Shown here: in pieces, positions 24,007 to 32,904 of the stretch | Numbering within the stretch: the first letter of the stretch is position 1 | Layout of the letters: each line of letters opens with the position of its first letter | NCBI RefSeq assembly: GCF_014649875.1 | Contig: NZ_BMTW01000001.1 | Span: forward strand, 992,001-1,056,000 | Direction of reading: 5' to 3' | Length of the DNA: 64,000 bases | Origin: Streptomyces rubiginosohelvolus | GTDB taxonomy: Bacteria > Actinomycetota > Actinomycetes > Streptomycetales > Streptomycetaceae | Program-made: the position numbers and the translations under genes | The notes under the pieces: generated by a model | Database searches by the model: none | Told to the model about the DNA's origin: nothing | Seen by the model: the letters and a program-made list of their open reading frames with translations, nothing else

Positions 24007-24834
24007 TCAGGCCTCCGCGCGGAAGGCGTGCGCGTGCTCCTCGGCCCACTCGGCGAAGGTCCGCGCCGGCCGCCCGGTGACCTTCTCCACCGTGCCGCGC
24101 ACGGTCCGGCCCTCCGGCGGCGTGTCCCGGTAGACGTCGATCAGGAACGCGATCACGTCCTCCGGCATGCCCTGGCCCCGCCAGGTCTCCAGCGCCTGCT
24201 GCTCGGTGAGCTCGACCAGCTCCACGTCCGCGCCCCGCGCCGCGCCGATGGCCGCCGTCTTGTCGCGGACGGTCAGCGCCTGCGGTCCGGTGATCAGGTA
24301 CTCCTGGCCGCCGTGACCGTCCTCGGTGAGGGCGACGGCCGCCACCGCGCCGATGTCCGACTCGTGGACCATCGCGCTCAGCCGGTCCACGAACGGCTCG
24401 CGCACCACGCCCTCGCTCCGGATGCCGGGCGCCCACTCCAGGGCGTTCGCCATGAACTCCACCGGCATCACGACCGTCCACGCGAAGTCGCTCGCGCGCA
24501 CCGCCGCCTCCATCGGGGTGTCCCCGCCGCCGTGCAGCACGGTCACCCGGCGCACGCCCGCCTCCTTCGCCAGGGCGAGGATCTCGTCGGCGGTCTCCAG
24601 CGGGGCGAAGAGCGCTCCGCCGAAGGTGATGAGGTGCAGTCCGGTCACCCCGCGCAGCGCGGGAACCAGCGACGCCGGGTCTTCCAGGTCGCCGCCGACG
24701 ACCTCGACGCCGGCCGGGAACTCCGCCCGCTCCGGGTCGCGGGTCAGGGCCCGGACGTGCTCGCCGCGCTCCAGCAGCTGCTCGACCACGCGACGGCCGA
24801 CCGTTCCCGTGGCTCCGGTCACCAGGATCGTCAT
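24007..24834 (-). CDS. NmrA-type NAD(P)-binding atypical SDR
   Basis: The 275-residue Rossmann protein starts MTILVTGATGTVGRRVVEQLLERGEHVRALTRDPER, with the GATGxxG nucleotide loop and an Arg suited to NADP. The chain lacks the Tyr-x3-Lys pair, as expected in NmrA and SDR_a5 relatives that act as redox sensors or quinone and ether reductases. The second half (SAMVHESDIGAVAAVALTEDGHGGQEYLITGPQ) is the family's closing block. GGAGATCC precedes the ATG. It is a single-gene unit. Confidence 0.88.
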   Translation of the reverse strand: MTILVTGATGTVGRRVVEQLLERGEHVRALTRDPERAEFPAGVEVVGGDLEDPASLVPALRGVTGLHLITFGGALFAPLETADEILALAKEAGVRRVTVLHGGGDTPMEAAVRASDFAWTVVMPVEFMANALEWAPGIRSEGVVREPFVDRLSAMVHESDIGAVAAVALTEDGHGGQEYLITGPQALTVRDKTAAIGAARGADVELVELTEQQALETWRGQGMPEDVIAFLIDVYRDTPPEGRTVRGTVEKVTGRPARTFAEWAEEHAHAFRAEA

Positions 24835-24929
24835 GAGGATCTCCTTCGTCGGTTCCGACTCCGTCTGAGCGGCAACACGACCAAGGTAGAGACCCTTGAG
24901 GACAGCTTCGGTCCTCTGTCGTGAAGGGC

Positions 24930-25847
24930 TTACCAGGCGAGCTGGGTGATCTCCTCGGCGACGACGGCGCAGGCGTCGGCGGCCGGGTCGATCAGCGGGA
25001 AGTGCCCGACACCGCCGAGCAGCGTCAGCCCGACCGTCTCGCCGGCCTGCGCCGCCGCGTCGACGTACGCCTCGGAAACGGCCTGCGGGACGACGATGTC
25101 GTCGACGCCCTGGACGATCGCGGTGGCGATCCCGGTCGGCAGCAGCGCCCCGGGGTCGGCGTGCGCCGCCCGGTCCGCGAAGCCGGCCTCCCCGCCCAGG
25201 AGCTGGGTGACCGCGCCGCCGCACACCCCCAGCCGGACCGCCGCCGCGAAGTCCGCGATCGGGGCCAGGGCGACGACCCCGCGCAGCGGCGGCGGGGCGG
25301 GCAGCCGCCACGGCGACCCCTCGGGCAGGACGTGGCGCGCCGCCGCCCACAGGGCGAGGTGCCCGCCCGCCGAGTGCCCGGTGACCACGATCCGCCGCAC
25401 ATCGGCGCCGGGCAGCGCGCGGGCGGCCAGCACGGGCATCGCGTCCAGGGCCGCGGCCACGTCGTCGAAGGTCTCCGGCCAGCGCCCCGCGACCGGGTCG
25501 GCGCCCGGAGCACGCTGCCCCTCGCCGCGCTGCTGCGGGATGTCGTCGCCGCCGCGCCGGTACTCCACATTGGCCACCGCGAAGCCCCGGCGGGCCAGGT
25601 AGTCCGCGAGCGGGGAGACATGGGCCCGGTCGTACGGGGCCCGCCAGGCGCCGCCGTGCAGGAGGACGACGAGCGGGGCGGCGGTGCGGCCGTCGCGCGG
25701 GGCGTAGAAGTCGACGACCTGGTCGGGGTGGTCCCCGTAGGCGGCGGTGGCGTCGGGGGCGACGGGAGGGTGGGCGAACGCCGACGCGCTCTCCGCCTCG
25801 TCCCGATCACGCGCCGCAGAGTCCGGGGAACCCGGGGAATCCGACAT
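24930..25847 (-). CDS. Kynurenine formamidase-like alpha/beta hydrolase
   Basis: The roughly 305-residue hydrolase has the HGGAW oxyanion-hole motif (VVLLHGGAWRAPYDR), the nucleophile elbow VVTGHSAGGHLALW and a late Asp (GVDDIVVP) and His (LGGVGHFPLID). HGGxW followed by GHSAG is the pattern of eukaryote-type kynurenine formamidases, which open N-formylkynurenine. The gene lies next to kynureninase and tryptophan dioxygenase on the same strand, which makes this role likely. ATG 25847 or an in-frame TTG at 25856 could start it; AGAGGA lies just upstream of both. Confidence 0.82.
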   Translation of the reverse strand: MSDSPGSPDSAARDRDEAESASAFAHPPVAPDATAAYGDHPDQVVDFYAPRDGRTAAPLVVLLHGGAWRAPYDRAHVSPLADYLARRGFAVANVEYRRGGDDIPQQRGEGQRAPGADPVAGRWPETFDDVAAALDAMPVLAARALPGADVRRIVVTGHSAGGHLALWAAARHVLPEGSPWRLPAPPPLRGVVALAPIADFAAAVRLGVCGGAVTQLLGGEAGFADRAAHADPGALLPTGIATAIVQGVDDIVVPQAVSEAYVDAAAQAGETVGLTLLGGVGHFPLIDPAADACAVVAEEITQLAW

Positions 25848-25983
25848 GCTGCTCAACCGTCCTCTGCCCGTGGCCTGTGCCTGCGTTCTGTTCCTGCGTC
25901 AGGTGGCCAACTGGGTTGACCTGCGGGGACGGTACCAGCACTCGGCACCGTCCCCGCCCGGCCGAACAGACCTTGACGTCCCG

Positions 25984-27222
25984 TCAGGCGGCCGGGCCAG
26001 ACGGCGGGATCTCCGCCAGCACCTCGGCCAGCACCCGCGCCGCCCGCTCCGCGTCGGCGAATCCGACGTACAGCGGGGTGAAGCCGAACCGCAGCACGTC
26101 CGGCCGCCGCAGGTCGCCGACGACGCCCCGCTCGATGAGGCGGCGCATCACGGGCTCGGCCTCGTCGCAGCGCAGGGCGACCTGGCTGCCGCGTTCGGCG
26201 TGCGCGGCCGGGGTGACGGAGGTGACCCGGTCCGCCGGAACGTACGCCTCGACGCACTCCAGGAAGAAGTCCGTCAGCGCCAGGGACTTGGCCCGTACGG
26301 TGTCCACCGCCACCCCGTCCCACACGTCGAGCGCCGCTTCCAGCGTCAGCATGGAGACGATGTCGGGGGTGCCGACCCGGCCCCGTACGGAACCGTCCGC
26401 CGGGGCGTAGCCGGGGGTCATGCCGAACGGGTCGGCGTGCGAGTTCCAGCCGGGCAGCGGCGAGTCGAAGGCGGCCTGGTGGCGCTCGGCGACGTACAGG
26501 TAGGCGGGCGAACCGGGGCCGCCGTTGAGGTACTTGTACGTACAGCCGACCGCCAGGTCCACCCCGTGCTCGTCGAGCCCGACGGGCAGCGCGCCGGCGC
26601 TGTGGCAGAGGTCCCACACGGCGACCGCGCCCGCCGCGTGGACGGCGGCGGTCAGCCCGGGCAGGTCGTGCAGCCGGCCGGAGCGGTAGTCGACCTGGTT
26701 GAGCAGGGCGGCGGCGGTACGGGGACCGAGCGCGGCCGGTACGTCAGCCGGCGCGACGGGCACGAGCCGGTGGCCGGTGAGCCGGGCGGCGGACGCCGCG
26801 ATGTACCCGTCCGTGGGAAAGGTCGTCGCGTCAACCAGGATCTCGTCGCGTCCCTCGCCCGCGATCCGGGCCGCGGCGACGACGGCCTTGAAGACGTTCA
26901 CGCTGGTCGAGTCGCCTACGACGATCTGCCCGGCGGCGGCCCCGACGAGCGGGGCGATCCGGTCGCCGATCCGCTCGGGCGCGGTCCACCAGCCGCTCTC
27001 GTCCCAGGACCGGATGCGCAGCTCGCCCCACTGGCGGGTGAGGACGTCCTGCACCCGGGCGGGGACGTGGACGGGCAGCGCGCCGAGGCTGTTGCCGTCG
27101 AGGTAGACGCCGTCGTCGAGCGCGAAGAGCTCGCGGCGGCCGGCGAGCGGATCGGTGGCGTCGAGCTTCAGCGCCCGTTCGCGGAGCGCGTCCGGCGTGG
27201 TCGTGGTCGTGGTCTCAGACAT
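25984..27222 (-). CDS. kynU: Kynureninase
   Basis: The 412-residue PLP enzyme cleaves kynurenine to anthranilate and alanine. The family blocks are VYLDGNSLGALP at the start, IVVGDSTSVNVFK, VWDLCHSAGALPV and the PLP-lysine region AVGCTYKYLNGGPGSPAYLYV. The start overlaps the dioxygenase stop codon by eight bases, so the two are translationally coupled. With the formamidase the locus converts tryptophan to anthranilate. Confidence 0.96.
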   Translation of the reverse strand: MSETTTTTTPDALRERALKLDATDPLAGRRELFALDDGVYLDGNSLGALPVHVPARVQDVLTRQWGELRIRSWDESGWWTAPERIGDRIAPLVGAAAGQIVVGDSTSVNVFKAVVAAARIAGEGRDEILVDATTFPTDGYIAASAARLTGHRLVPVAPADVPAALGPRTAAALLNQVDYRSGRLHDLPGLTAAVHAAGAVAVWDLCHSAGALPVGLDEHGVDLAVGCTYKYLNGGPGSPAYLYVAERHQAAFDSPLPGWNSHADPFGMTPGYAPADGSVRGRVGTPDIVSMLTLEAALDVWDGVAVDTVRAKSLALTDFFLECVEAYVPADRVTSVTPAAHAERGSQVALRCDEAEPVMRRLIERGVVGDLRRPDVLRFGFTPLYVGFADAERAARVLAEVLAEIPPSGPAA

Positions 27223-28063
27223 GGCTGCGCGCCGTCCACAGCTCGGGGAACACGTTCTTCGTGGCGCGCTTCTCCAGCCACGCGACCCCGGCGGAACCGC
27301 CGGTGCCGGTCTTGGAGCCCATCGCGCGACGGGTGGCGACGAGGTGGTCGTTGCGCCAGCGCCACACCAGCTCGCCGACATCGGTGAGCAGCTCACCGAG
27401 GCGGACCAGCTCGTCGTTCTGGTCGTCGGAGGCGTAGATCTCCGCCCACACGGCCTCGACCTCGGGCGACGGCTCGTACCGCTTGGTCAGGTCCCGGGTG
27501 GTGACGGCCTCGGGAATCGCGTACCCGCGCCGGGCCAGCAGGGCGAGGGTCTCGTCGTACAGGCTGGGCTCCCCGAGCGCCTTCTCCAGCTCGGCGTACA
27601 CCCGGGGCGCGCCCCGGTGCGGCACCAGCATGGAGGCGGACTTGTCGCCGAGCAGGAACTCCATCCGCCGGTACATCGCGGACTGGAATCCGGACCCCTC
27701 GCCGAGGGAGCCCCGGTAGGAGTTGAACTGGGCGGGGGTGAGTCCGGCGAGCGGCCGCCAGGACTCGTTGAGCGCCTCCAGCTCGCGCAGCGAACGCTTC
27801 AGGGCGTCACGCGCGACGGGTATGCGGTCCTCGCGCAGGGCGCGGGTGGCGGTCTCCCACTCATGGACGATGACCGTGAACCACAGCTCCATGACCTGGG
27901 TGGTGACCAGGAAGACCATCTCGCCGGGATCGTCCGAGCGCAGGTGCTGGAGGTGGGTCAGGACATCCGCCTGGACGTAGTCCTCGTACGGAGTCGTTCC
28001 CGCGAAGTCCAGGTACGGGGTGTCCGCACCGGTGGCTTCGGGGTCGGGGTGGTTGGTCGACAT
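27215..28063 (-). CDS. kynA: Tryptophan 2,3-dioxygenase
   Basis: The 282-residue heme enzyme opens tryptophan to N-formylkynurenine. Typical parts are YLDFAGTTPYEDYVQADVLTHLQH at the start, FNSYRGSLGEGSGFQSAMYRRMEFLLGDK in the middle, and VWRWRNDHLVATRRAMGSKTGTGGSAGVAWL at the end with the heme-ligand His. The active-site His of well-studied homologues (His55 in the Xanthomonas enzyme) aligns with Thr55 in FLVTTQVMELW. Substitutions there are tolerated in other members, so activity is likely kept. It is the first gene of the operon with kynureninase. Confidence 0.94.
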   Translation of the reverse strand: MSTNHPDPEATGADTPYLDFAGTTPYEDYVQADVLTHLQHLRSDDPGEMVFLVTTQVMELWFTVIVHEWETATRALREDRIPVARDALKRSLRELEALNESWRPLAGLTPAQFNSYRGSLGEGSGFQSAMYRRMEFLLGDKSASMLVPHRGAPRVYAELEKALGEPSLYDETLALLARRGYAIPEAVTTRDLTKRYEPSPEVEAVWAEIYASDDQNDELVRLGELLTDVGELVWRWRNDHLVATRRAMGSKTGTGGSAGVAWLEKRATKNVFPELWTARSHV

Positions 28064-28192
28064 TTCTGTCTCCTCGACACGAGCTTCCGGGTAGCGGTCC
28101 GCCCCTTCCGTGAGGTGGTGGAGCTCCGGTCCCCTGCTCGCATACTAAGCGCCTCCCCGCCCGGCGCGCGTGGGCGGGGAGGGCCGAGGAGG

Positions 28193-28606
28193 TCAGCTGA
28201 GGATGTCGGCGGCGGTCGGCGAGGAGTCCCGCAGGAACGTCGAGCAGCGCTCGTGCTCCTCGGTCTCGCCGATCGCGCCCGCGGCCCGGGCCAGGGCGTG
28301 CAGGGCGCGCAGGAAGCCACGGTTCGGCTCGTGCTCGAACGGGACGGGCCCGTGGCCCTTCCAGCCGGCCCGGCGCAGGGAGTCGAGGCCGCGGTGGTAG
28401 CCGGTACGGGCGTACGCGTACGACTCGACGACCCGGCCGCCCTCGAACGCCTCGTCGGCGAGCTGCGCCCAGGCGAGCGAGGAGGTGGGGTACTTCGCGG
28501 CGACCTCGGCGGGCGGGGTGCCGGCGGCGAGCAGCTCGCGCGGCTCGGGGTCGTCGGGGAGGTGGGTCGGGGCGGGGCCCCCGAGCAGGTTCTCGTGGAT
28601 GGACAT
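28193..28606 (-). CDS. DUF3151 family protein
   Basis: The 137-residue actinobacterial protein begins MSIHENLLGGPAPTHLPDDPEPRELLAAG and contains SLAWAQLADEAFEGGRVVESYAYARTGYHRGLDSLRRAGWKGHGPVP, a helical-repeat-like part that is highly conserved in this family. Function unknown. The protein is soluble, without signal peptide. It is usually found near fba and kynurenine genes in streptomycetes, which agrees with its place here. Confidence 0.88.
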   Translation of the reverse strand: MSIHENLLGGPAPTHLPDDPEPRELLAAGTPPAEVAAKYPTSSLAWAQLADEAFEGGRVVESYAYARTGYHRGLDSLRRAGWKGHGPVPFEHEPNRGFLRALHALARAAGAIGETEEHERCSTFLRDSSPTAADILS

Positions 28607-28629
28607 GGTTCAAGTGTGCCTGCCGTCAC

Positions 28630-28738
28630 GTCCCGGCGGGACCACGGCCCGGGCGGACCGTGGGCCCGTCGCCGTCCCGGCGGCACCGCGGCCCGGGCGG
28701 GCCGTGGGCCCGTCGCCGTCCCGACGGCACCGCGGCCC
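28630..28738. repeat. Tandem 44-bp GC-rich repeat
   Basis: About two and a half copies of a 44-bp unit (starting GTCCCGGCGGCACCGCGGCC) stand in tandem at 28630, 28674 and 28718 with a few base changes. They lie between the DUF3151 start and the MFS stop codon. Each unit contains a near-palindrome CGGCCCGGGCGGGCCG. Confidence 0.8.
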
Positions 28739-28747
28739 CGGCCGGTC

Positions 28748-30256
28748 TCACCCCTCCCGCCGCTCCGGCTCCAGCGGCGGGGCGGTGACCCCGCAGTGCA
28801 CCGCGCACTCGGGCCGCTCGCTCCGGACGGCGGCGGTCGCGGCCGGGGTGCGCACCGTCCACCAGGCGAGGACCGCACCGGCGACCAGCAGCCCCGCGCA
28901 CATCGGCATCGCCCGCCGGAAGGTCGTGGCGAACTCGCCCGCGTCCCGGTACGCCTCGGGCCCCATCCCGGCGAGCAGCGGCAGGGCCGCCACGGCGATG
29001 AGCCCGGCGGCCCGGGCGGCGGCGTTGTTGATGCCGCTGGCCAGCCCGGCCCGCCCGGCGTCCACGGCGGCCAGGACGGTCGCGGTGAGCGGCGCGACGA
29101 CCACGACGAGCCCGGCGCCGAGCACCAGGACGGCGGGCAGCACCTCGGTGACGTACCCGCCGAAGGAGGCGCTGCCCGGTCCCACCCGCAGCATCAGGAG
29201 CATCCCGGCGGCGGCCAGCAGCGGCCCCACGGTGAGCGGGATCCGGGGTCCGATGCGCCGCCCCAGCTCACCGGCCTGGGCGGAGAAGAGCAGCATCAGC
29301 ACGGTGGTGGGCAGCAGCGCGGTGCCCGCCCCCAGCGCCGAGTACCCGGCGACGACCTGGAGCTGGATCGCGGAGAGGAAGAAGAAGCCGCCGAGGGCCG
29401 CGTAGACGCAGAACGTCACCAGGTTGACCGAGGTGAACAGCCGGGAGCGGAAGATCGACGGCGGCAGCATGGGGTCGGCCCGCCGCCGCTCGACCGCCAC
29501 GAACGCGGCCCCCAGCAGCAGCCCGCCGACGGCCGCCCCGATCACGAGCGGCGAGGCGCCCTGCTCCGGGGCCTCGATCAGCGCGTACGTCACCCCGGCG
29601 AGCGCCAGCGCCCCGAGGGCGGCCCCCAGCACGTCGAACCGCCCGTGCGCCGCCGGATCCCGCGACTCCGGTACGTGCCGGAGCGCGACGGGTACGCAGA
29701 TCGCGGCGAGCGGCAGATTCAGCAGGAACACCCACCGCCATCCGGGCCCGTCCACGAGCCACCCGCCCACGAACGGCCCCACGGCCGCCCCGACCCCGCC
29801 GAACCCGGACCAGAGCCCCACGGCCCGCGCCCGGTCGTCCGGATGGAAACTGGCCTGGATGAGCGCGAGGGACCCCGGCGTGAGGAGCGCCCCGCCGACG
29901 CCCTGGAGCGCCCGGGCGGCGATGAGGACGCCCGCGTTCGGCGCGATCCCACAGAGCAGGGAGGCCACGCCGAACCAGATCACCCCCACGATGAACACCC
30001 GCCGCCGCCCGTACCGGTCCCCGAGCGCCCCGCCGAGGAGGATCAGCCCGGCGAGCGTGAGCATGTAGGCGTTGACGGTCCACTGGAGGGCGGCCATATC
30101 GGTGCCGAGGTCCTCGCCGATACGGGGCAGGGCGACGTTGATGACGGTGGAGTCGAGCATCGCCATGCCGGACCCGAGCACGGTGGTCAGCACGACCCAG
30201 CGCCCGACGGGCGAGGCGACCCGGATCTCCCCGGGGGCGGAGCCAGCAGCAGCCAT
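28748..30256 (-). CDS. MFS drug exporter, DHA2-like (14 helices)
   Basis: The 502-residue transporter has motif C-like helix 1 (VLGSGMAMLDSTVINVALPRIGEDLG), the MFS motif A GGALGDRYGRRRVF, and ALQGVGGALLTPGSLALIQASF. Fourteen hydrophobic segments are visible. It would exchange protons for drugs or metabolites across the cell membrane. The start at 30256 has no clear ribosome site, and the promoter region is taken up by dispersed repeats. No TetR-type regulator lies beside it. Confidence 0.9.
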   Translation of the reverse strand: MAAAGSAPGEIRVASPVGRWVVLTTVLGSGMAMLDSTVINVALPRIGEDLGTDMAALQWTVNAYMLTLAGLILLGGALGDRYGRRRVFIVGVIWFGVASLLCGIAPNAGVLIAARALQGVGGALLTPGSLALIQASFHPDDRARAVGLWSGFGGVGAAVGPFVGGWLVDGPGWRWVFLLNLPLAAICVPVALRHVPESRDPAAHGRFDVLGAALGALALAGVTYALIEAPEQGASPLVIGAAVGGLLLGAAFVAVERRRADPMLPPSIFRSRLFTSVNLVTFCVYAALGGFFFLSAIQLQVVAGYSALGAGTALLPTTVLMLLFSAQAGELGRRIGPRIPLTVGPLLAAAGMLLMLRVGPGSASFGGYVTEVLPAVLVLGAGLVVVVAPLTATVLAAVDAGRAGLASGINNAAARAAGLIAVAALPLLAGMGPEAYRDAGEFATTFRRAMPMCAGLLVAGAVLAWWTVRTPAATAAVRSERPECAVHCGVTAPPLEPERREG

Positions 30257-30292
30257 GGAGCCAGCGTGCCCCAACAGAGCAAGTGCCCGCAC

Positions 30293-30394
30293 TTCCAGCC
30301 CCTCCGGCGCTTGAGGAGAACCGCGCCGATGGCTGGGCCCGCACTTCCAGCCTCTCCGGCGCTTGAGGAGCGGGGGCCGGGGGCAGCGCCCCCG
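30293..30394. repeat. Two dispersed repeat copies, direct
   Basis: TTCCAGCC-CTCCGGCGCTTGAGGAG occurs at 30293-30319 and again at 30345-30394, the second extended into the hairpin CGGGGGC-AGC-GCCCCCG. They are inverse in orientation to the copy at 30447-30496. Confidence 0.75.
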
Positions 30395-30446
30395 AAACCA
30401 GCGGCTACCGCACGGCCTCCACGGCCCGCACCCCTCAGCACCGTCA

Positions 30447-30496
30447 CGGGGGCGCTGCCCCCGCACCCCCGCTCCTCAATCGCCGGAGGGGCTTGA
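30447..30496. repeat. Dispersed repeat copy overlapping a gene end
   Basis: The same element as at 20322-20369, including CTCCTCAATCGCCGGAGGGGCTTGA. It overlaps the last few codons and the stop of the aminotransferase gene at 30476, so the element has apparently supplied the end of that reading frame. Confidence 0.75.
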
Positions 30497-31657
30497 GCTG
30501 AGGCTCTCCACCGCCCGCACCAACGCCTCCACCCCCCGCACCGCCTTCTCCCGCGGGCACCCCACGTTCAGCCGGACGCACCCCGGCGCCCCGTAAACAG
30601 AACCCCCCATCACCGCCACCCGCTCCCGCTCCACCAGCACCCGCTGCAACGCGGACTCCTCCACCCCCAGCGGCCGCAGGTCGATCCACGCCAGGTATCC
30701 GGCCTGCGGCGGCACCCACCCCAGTTCGGGGAAGACCGCCCCCAGCCGCTCCTCGACGTACCCCAGGTTCCCCGCCACATACGCCCGCACCGCGTCCAGC
30801 CACGCCGCCCCCTCCCGGTACGCCGCGATGTGCGCGGTCAGCGACAGGACGGCCGGTGACGCCAGCCCCTCCGCCGTCTCCATCCGCCGCAGGAACTCCG
30901 CCCGGTCGGCGGGGTCCCCGATGAACCCGTACGAACCGGTCAGCGCCGGAAAGTTGAACGCCTTCGACCCGGAGGTGACCAGCGCCCACCGGCCGTCCCC
31001 CGCCACCCGCGTCCACGGCACATGGACGCGCCCCGCACCGTCGTCGTGCACGAAGTCCGCATGGATCTCGTCGCTGATCACCGCGACCCCGTACCGCTCG
31101 GCGAGCGCCGCCGTCCGGGCCAGCTCGTCGGCCGTCCACACCCGGCCGGTCGGGTTGTGCGGCGAGCACAGCACCAGCACCTTCGCATCGCTCCGCGCAA
31201 GCTCCCGCTCCAGCGCCTCCTCGTCCCCCACCGGGACGCCACGCAGCTCCCGCCCGAGCCCGGTGATCGCCTTGCGGAAGCCGTCGTACACAGGGGTGTG
31301 GACGACGACGCCGTCCCCCTCCGCCGTCCACATCTGGAGCAGCTGGGAGAGCTGGCTGAGCACGGACGGCGCGTAGACGAGCTGCCCGGTGTCGATCTCG
31401 GTGCCGTACCGGGTGGCGTACCAGTGGGCGATCGCCGAGCGGAAGTCGTCCTGCCACCAGGTGGTGTAGCCGAACACCCCGTGGTCCAGGCGGGCCCGGA
31501 GCGCGGCCAGGACCTCGGGGGCCGTGGCGAAGTCCATGTCGGAGATGGTGAACGGCAGCAGGCCGTCGACGCCGAACCGGTCGGCGACCCCGTCCCACTG
31601 GACGCACCAGGTGCCCCGGCGGTCGACGGCGGTATCGAAGTCGTAGGGCGCGCCCAC
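30476..31657 (-). CDS. MalY/PatB-type PLP aminotransferase or C-S lyase
   Basis: The 393-residue fold-type I enzyme shows FTISDMDFATAPEVLAALRARLDHGVFGYT, the PLP loop and Asn (SPHNPTGRVW), Asp in VISDEIHADF and the Schiff-base Lys in VTSGSKAFNFPAL. This subgroup includes cystathionine beta-lyases such as PatB and MalY. GTG 31657 is chosen for the GAGG site eight bases upstream. Its last residues, SLSSSPSGD, are encoded by a dispersed repeat, so the C-terminus has probably shifted. Confidence 0.88.
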   Translation of the reverse strand: MGAPYDFDTAVDRRGTWCVQWDGVADRFGVDGLLPFTISDMDFATAPEVLAALRARLDHGVFGYTTWWQDDFRSAIAHWYATRYGTEIDTGQLVYAPSVLSQLSQLLQMWTAEGDGVVVHTPVYDGFRKAITGLGRELRGVPVGDEEALERELARSDAKVLVLCSPHNPTGRVWTADELARTAALAERYGVAVISDEIHADFVHDDGAGRVHVPWTRVAGDGRWALVTSGSKAFNFPALTGSYGFIGDPADRAEFLRRMETAEGLASPAVLSLTAHIAAYREGAAWLDAVRAYVAGNLGYVEERLGAVFPELGWVPPQAGYLAWIDLRPLGVEESALQRVLVERERVAVMGGSVYGAPGCVRLNVGCPREKAVRGVEALVRAVESLSSSPSGD

Positions 31658-31689
31658 AGCAGATCCTCTTCTCTCTCCCGGCACAGCGA

Positions 31690-31722
31690 CGGGCCCGGCC
31701 CCCCGAGGGAGGACCGGGCCCG
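31690..31722. terminator. Hairpin after fba
   Basis: CGGGCCCGG (31690-31698) and CCGGGCCCG (31714-31722) form a 9-bp stem beyond the fba stop codon. Confidence 0.7.
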
Positions 31723-31757
31723 GCACCGTACGTCTACGCGTCCGTGCGGACGGGTGA

Positions 31758-32789
31758 CTACTTCAGCTTCGTGCCCGTGGAGCGCAGGTTCGCGCACGCC
31801 TCGGTGACGCGCGCGGCCATGCCGCCCTCGGCGAGCTTGCCCCAGGTGCGGGGGTCGTAGGTCTTCTTGTTGCCGACCTCGCCGTCGACCTTCAGGACAC
31901 CGTCGTAGTTGCGGAACATGTGGTCCGCGACCGGGCGGGTGAAGGCGTACTGGGTGTCGGTGTCGAGGTTCATCTTCACGACGCCGTTCTCCAGCGCGGT
32001 GACGATCTCCTCGGCGGTGGAGCCCGAACCGCCGTGGAAGACGAAGTCGAACGGCTGGCTGCCGGCCGGCTTGCCGTACTTCTCGGAGACGCCCGCCTGG
32101 AGGTCCTTCAGCAGCTCGGGACGGAGCACGACGTTGCCCGGCTTGTAGACACCGTGGACGTTGCCGAAGGACGCGGCCAGCAGGTAGCGGCCCTTCTCGC
32201 CCAGGCCGAGCGCCTCGGCGGTACGCAGCGCGTCGTCGACGGTCGTGTACAGCTCGTCGTTGATCTCGTGCGTGACGCCGTCCTCCTCACCGCCGGTCGG
32301 GGTGATCTCGACCTCAAGGATGATCTTGGCGGCGGCGGCCTTGGCCAGCAGCTCCTGGCCGATGGCCAGGTTGTCGGCGAGGGTCTCGGCCGAACCGTCC
32401 CACATGTGGGACTGGAACAGCGGGTTCAGGCCCTTGGCGACGCGCTCGGCGGAGACGTCGAGCAGCGGACGTACGTACCCGTCCAGCTTGTCCTTGGGGC
32501 AGTGGTCGGTGTGCAGCGCGATGGTGACGTCGTACTTCGCCGCGACGATGTGCGCGAACTCGGCCAGGGCGACCGCGCCCGTGACCATGTCCTTGTTGTA
32601 CTGGCCGCCCAGGAACTCCGCACCACCGGTGGAGATCTGGACGATGCCGTCGCTCTCGGCCTCCGCGAAGCCGCGCAGCGCGGCGTGCAGGGTCTGGGAC
32701 GAGGTCACGTTGATGGCCGGGTAGGCGAACTTGCCCGCCTTTGCCCGGTCGAGCATCTCGGCGTAAGCCTCGGGGGTTGCGATGGGCAT
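31758..32789 (-). CDS. fba: Class II fructose-bisphosphate aldolase
   Basis: The 343-residue zinc aldolase splits fructose 1,6-bisphosphate in glycolysis. Zinc ligands appear in VTIALHTDHCPKD (catalytic Asp and His) and ASFGNVHGVY, with the phosphate loop in FDFVFHGGSGSTAEEI and the class II signature YTTVDDALRTAEALGL. Length and start MPIATPEAYAEMLDRAKAGKFAYPAINV are standard. It follows pyrE with 145 bp between. Confidence 0.98.
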   Translation of the reverse strand: MPIATPEAYAEMLDRAKAGKFAYPAINVTSSQTLHAALRGFAEAESDGIVQISTGGAEFLGGQYNKDMVTGAVALAEFAHIVAAKYDVTIALHTDHCPKDKLDGYVRPLLDVSAERVAKGLNPLFQSHMWDGSAETLADNLAIGQELLAKAAAAKIILEVEITPTGGEEDGVTHEINDELYTTVDDALRTAEALGLGEKGRYLLAASFGNVHGVYKPGNVVLRPELLKDLQAGVSEKYGKPAGSQPFDFVFHGGSGSTAEEIVTALENGVVKMNLDTDTQYAFTRPVADHMFRNYDGVLKVDGEVGNKKTYDPRTWGKLAEGGMAARVTEACANLRSTGTKLK

Positions 32790-32904
32790 CTGACCGCTCC
32801 TTGGGATGTGCGGGTGTGCAGGCTGTGAGTCCCTGACCTGGGGGCGACGTCATCGTCGCCCCCATCTTCCCAGACTTGCCATCCGGCTCCACCCGGTGGA
32901 CCCG

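Noticed and set aside
27155..30496. Very long plus-strand frame across kynA, DUF3151 and the MFS gene
   Set aside because: It is open only because the minus-strand genes are GC-rich at third positions. The product is low-complexity Arg/Gly/Pro sequence without domains.
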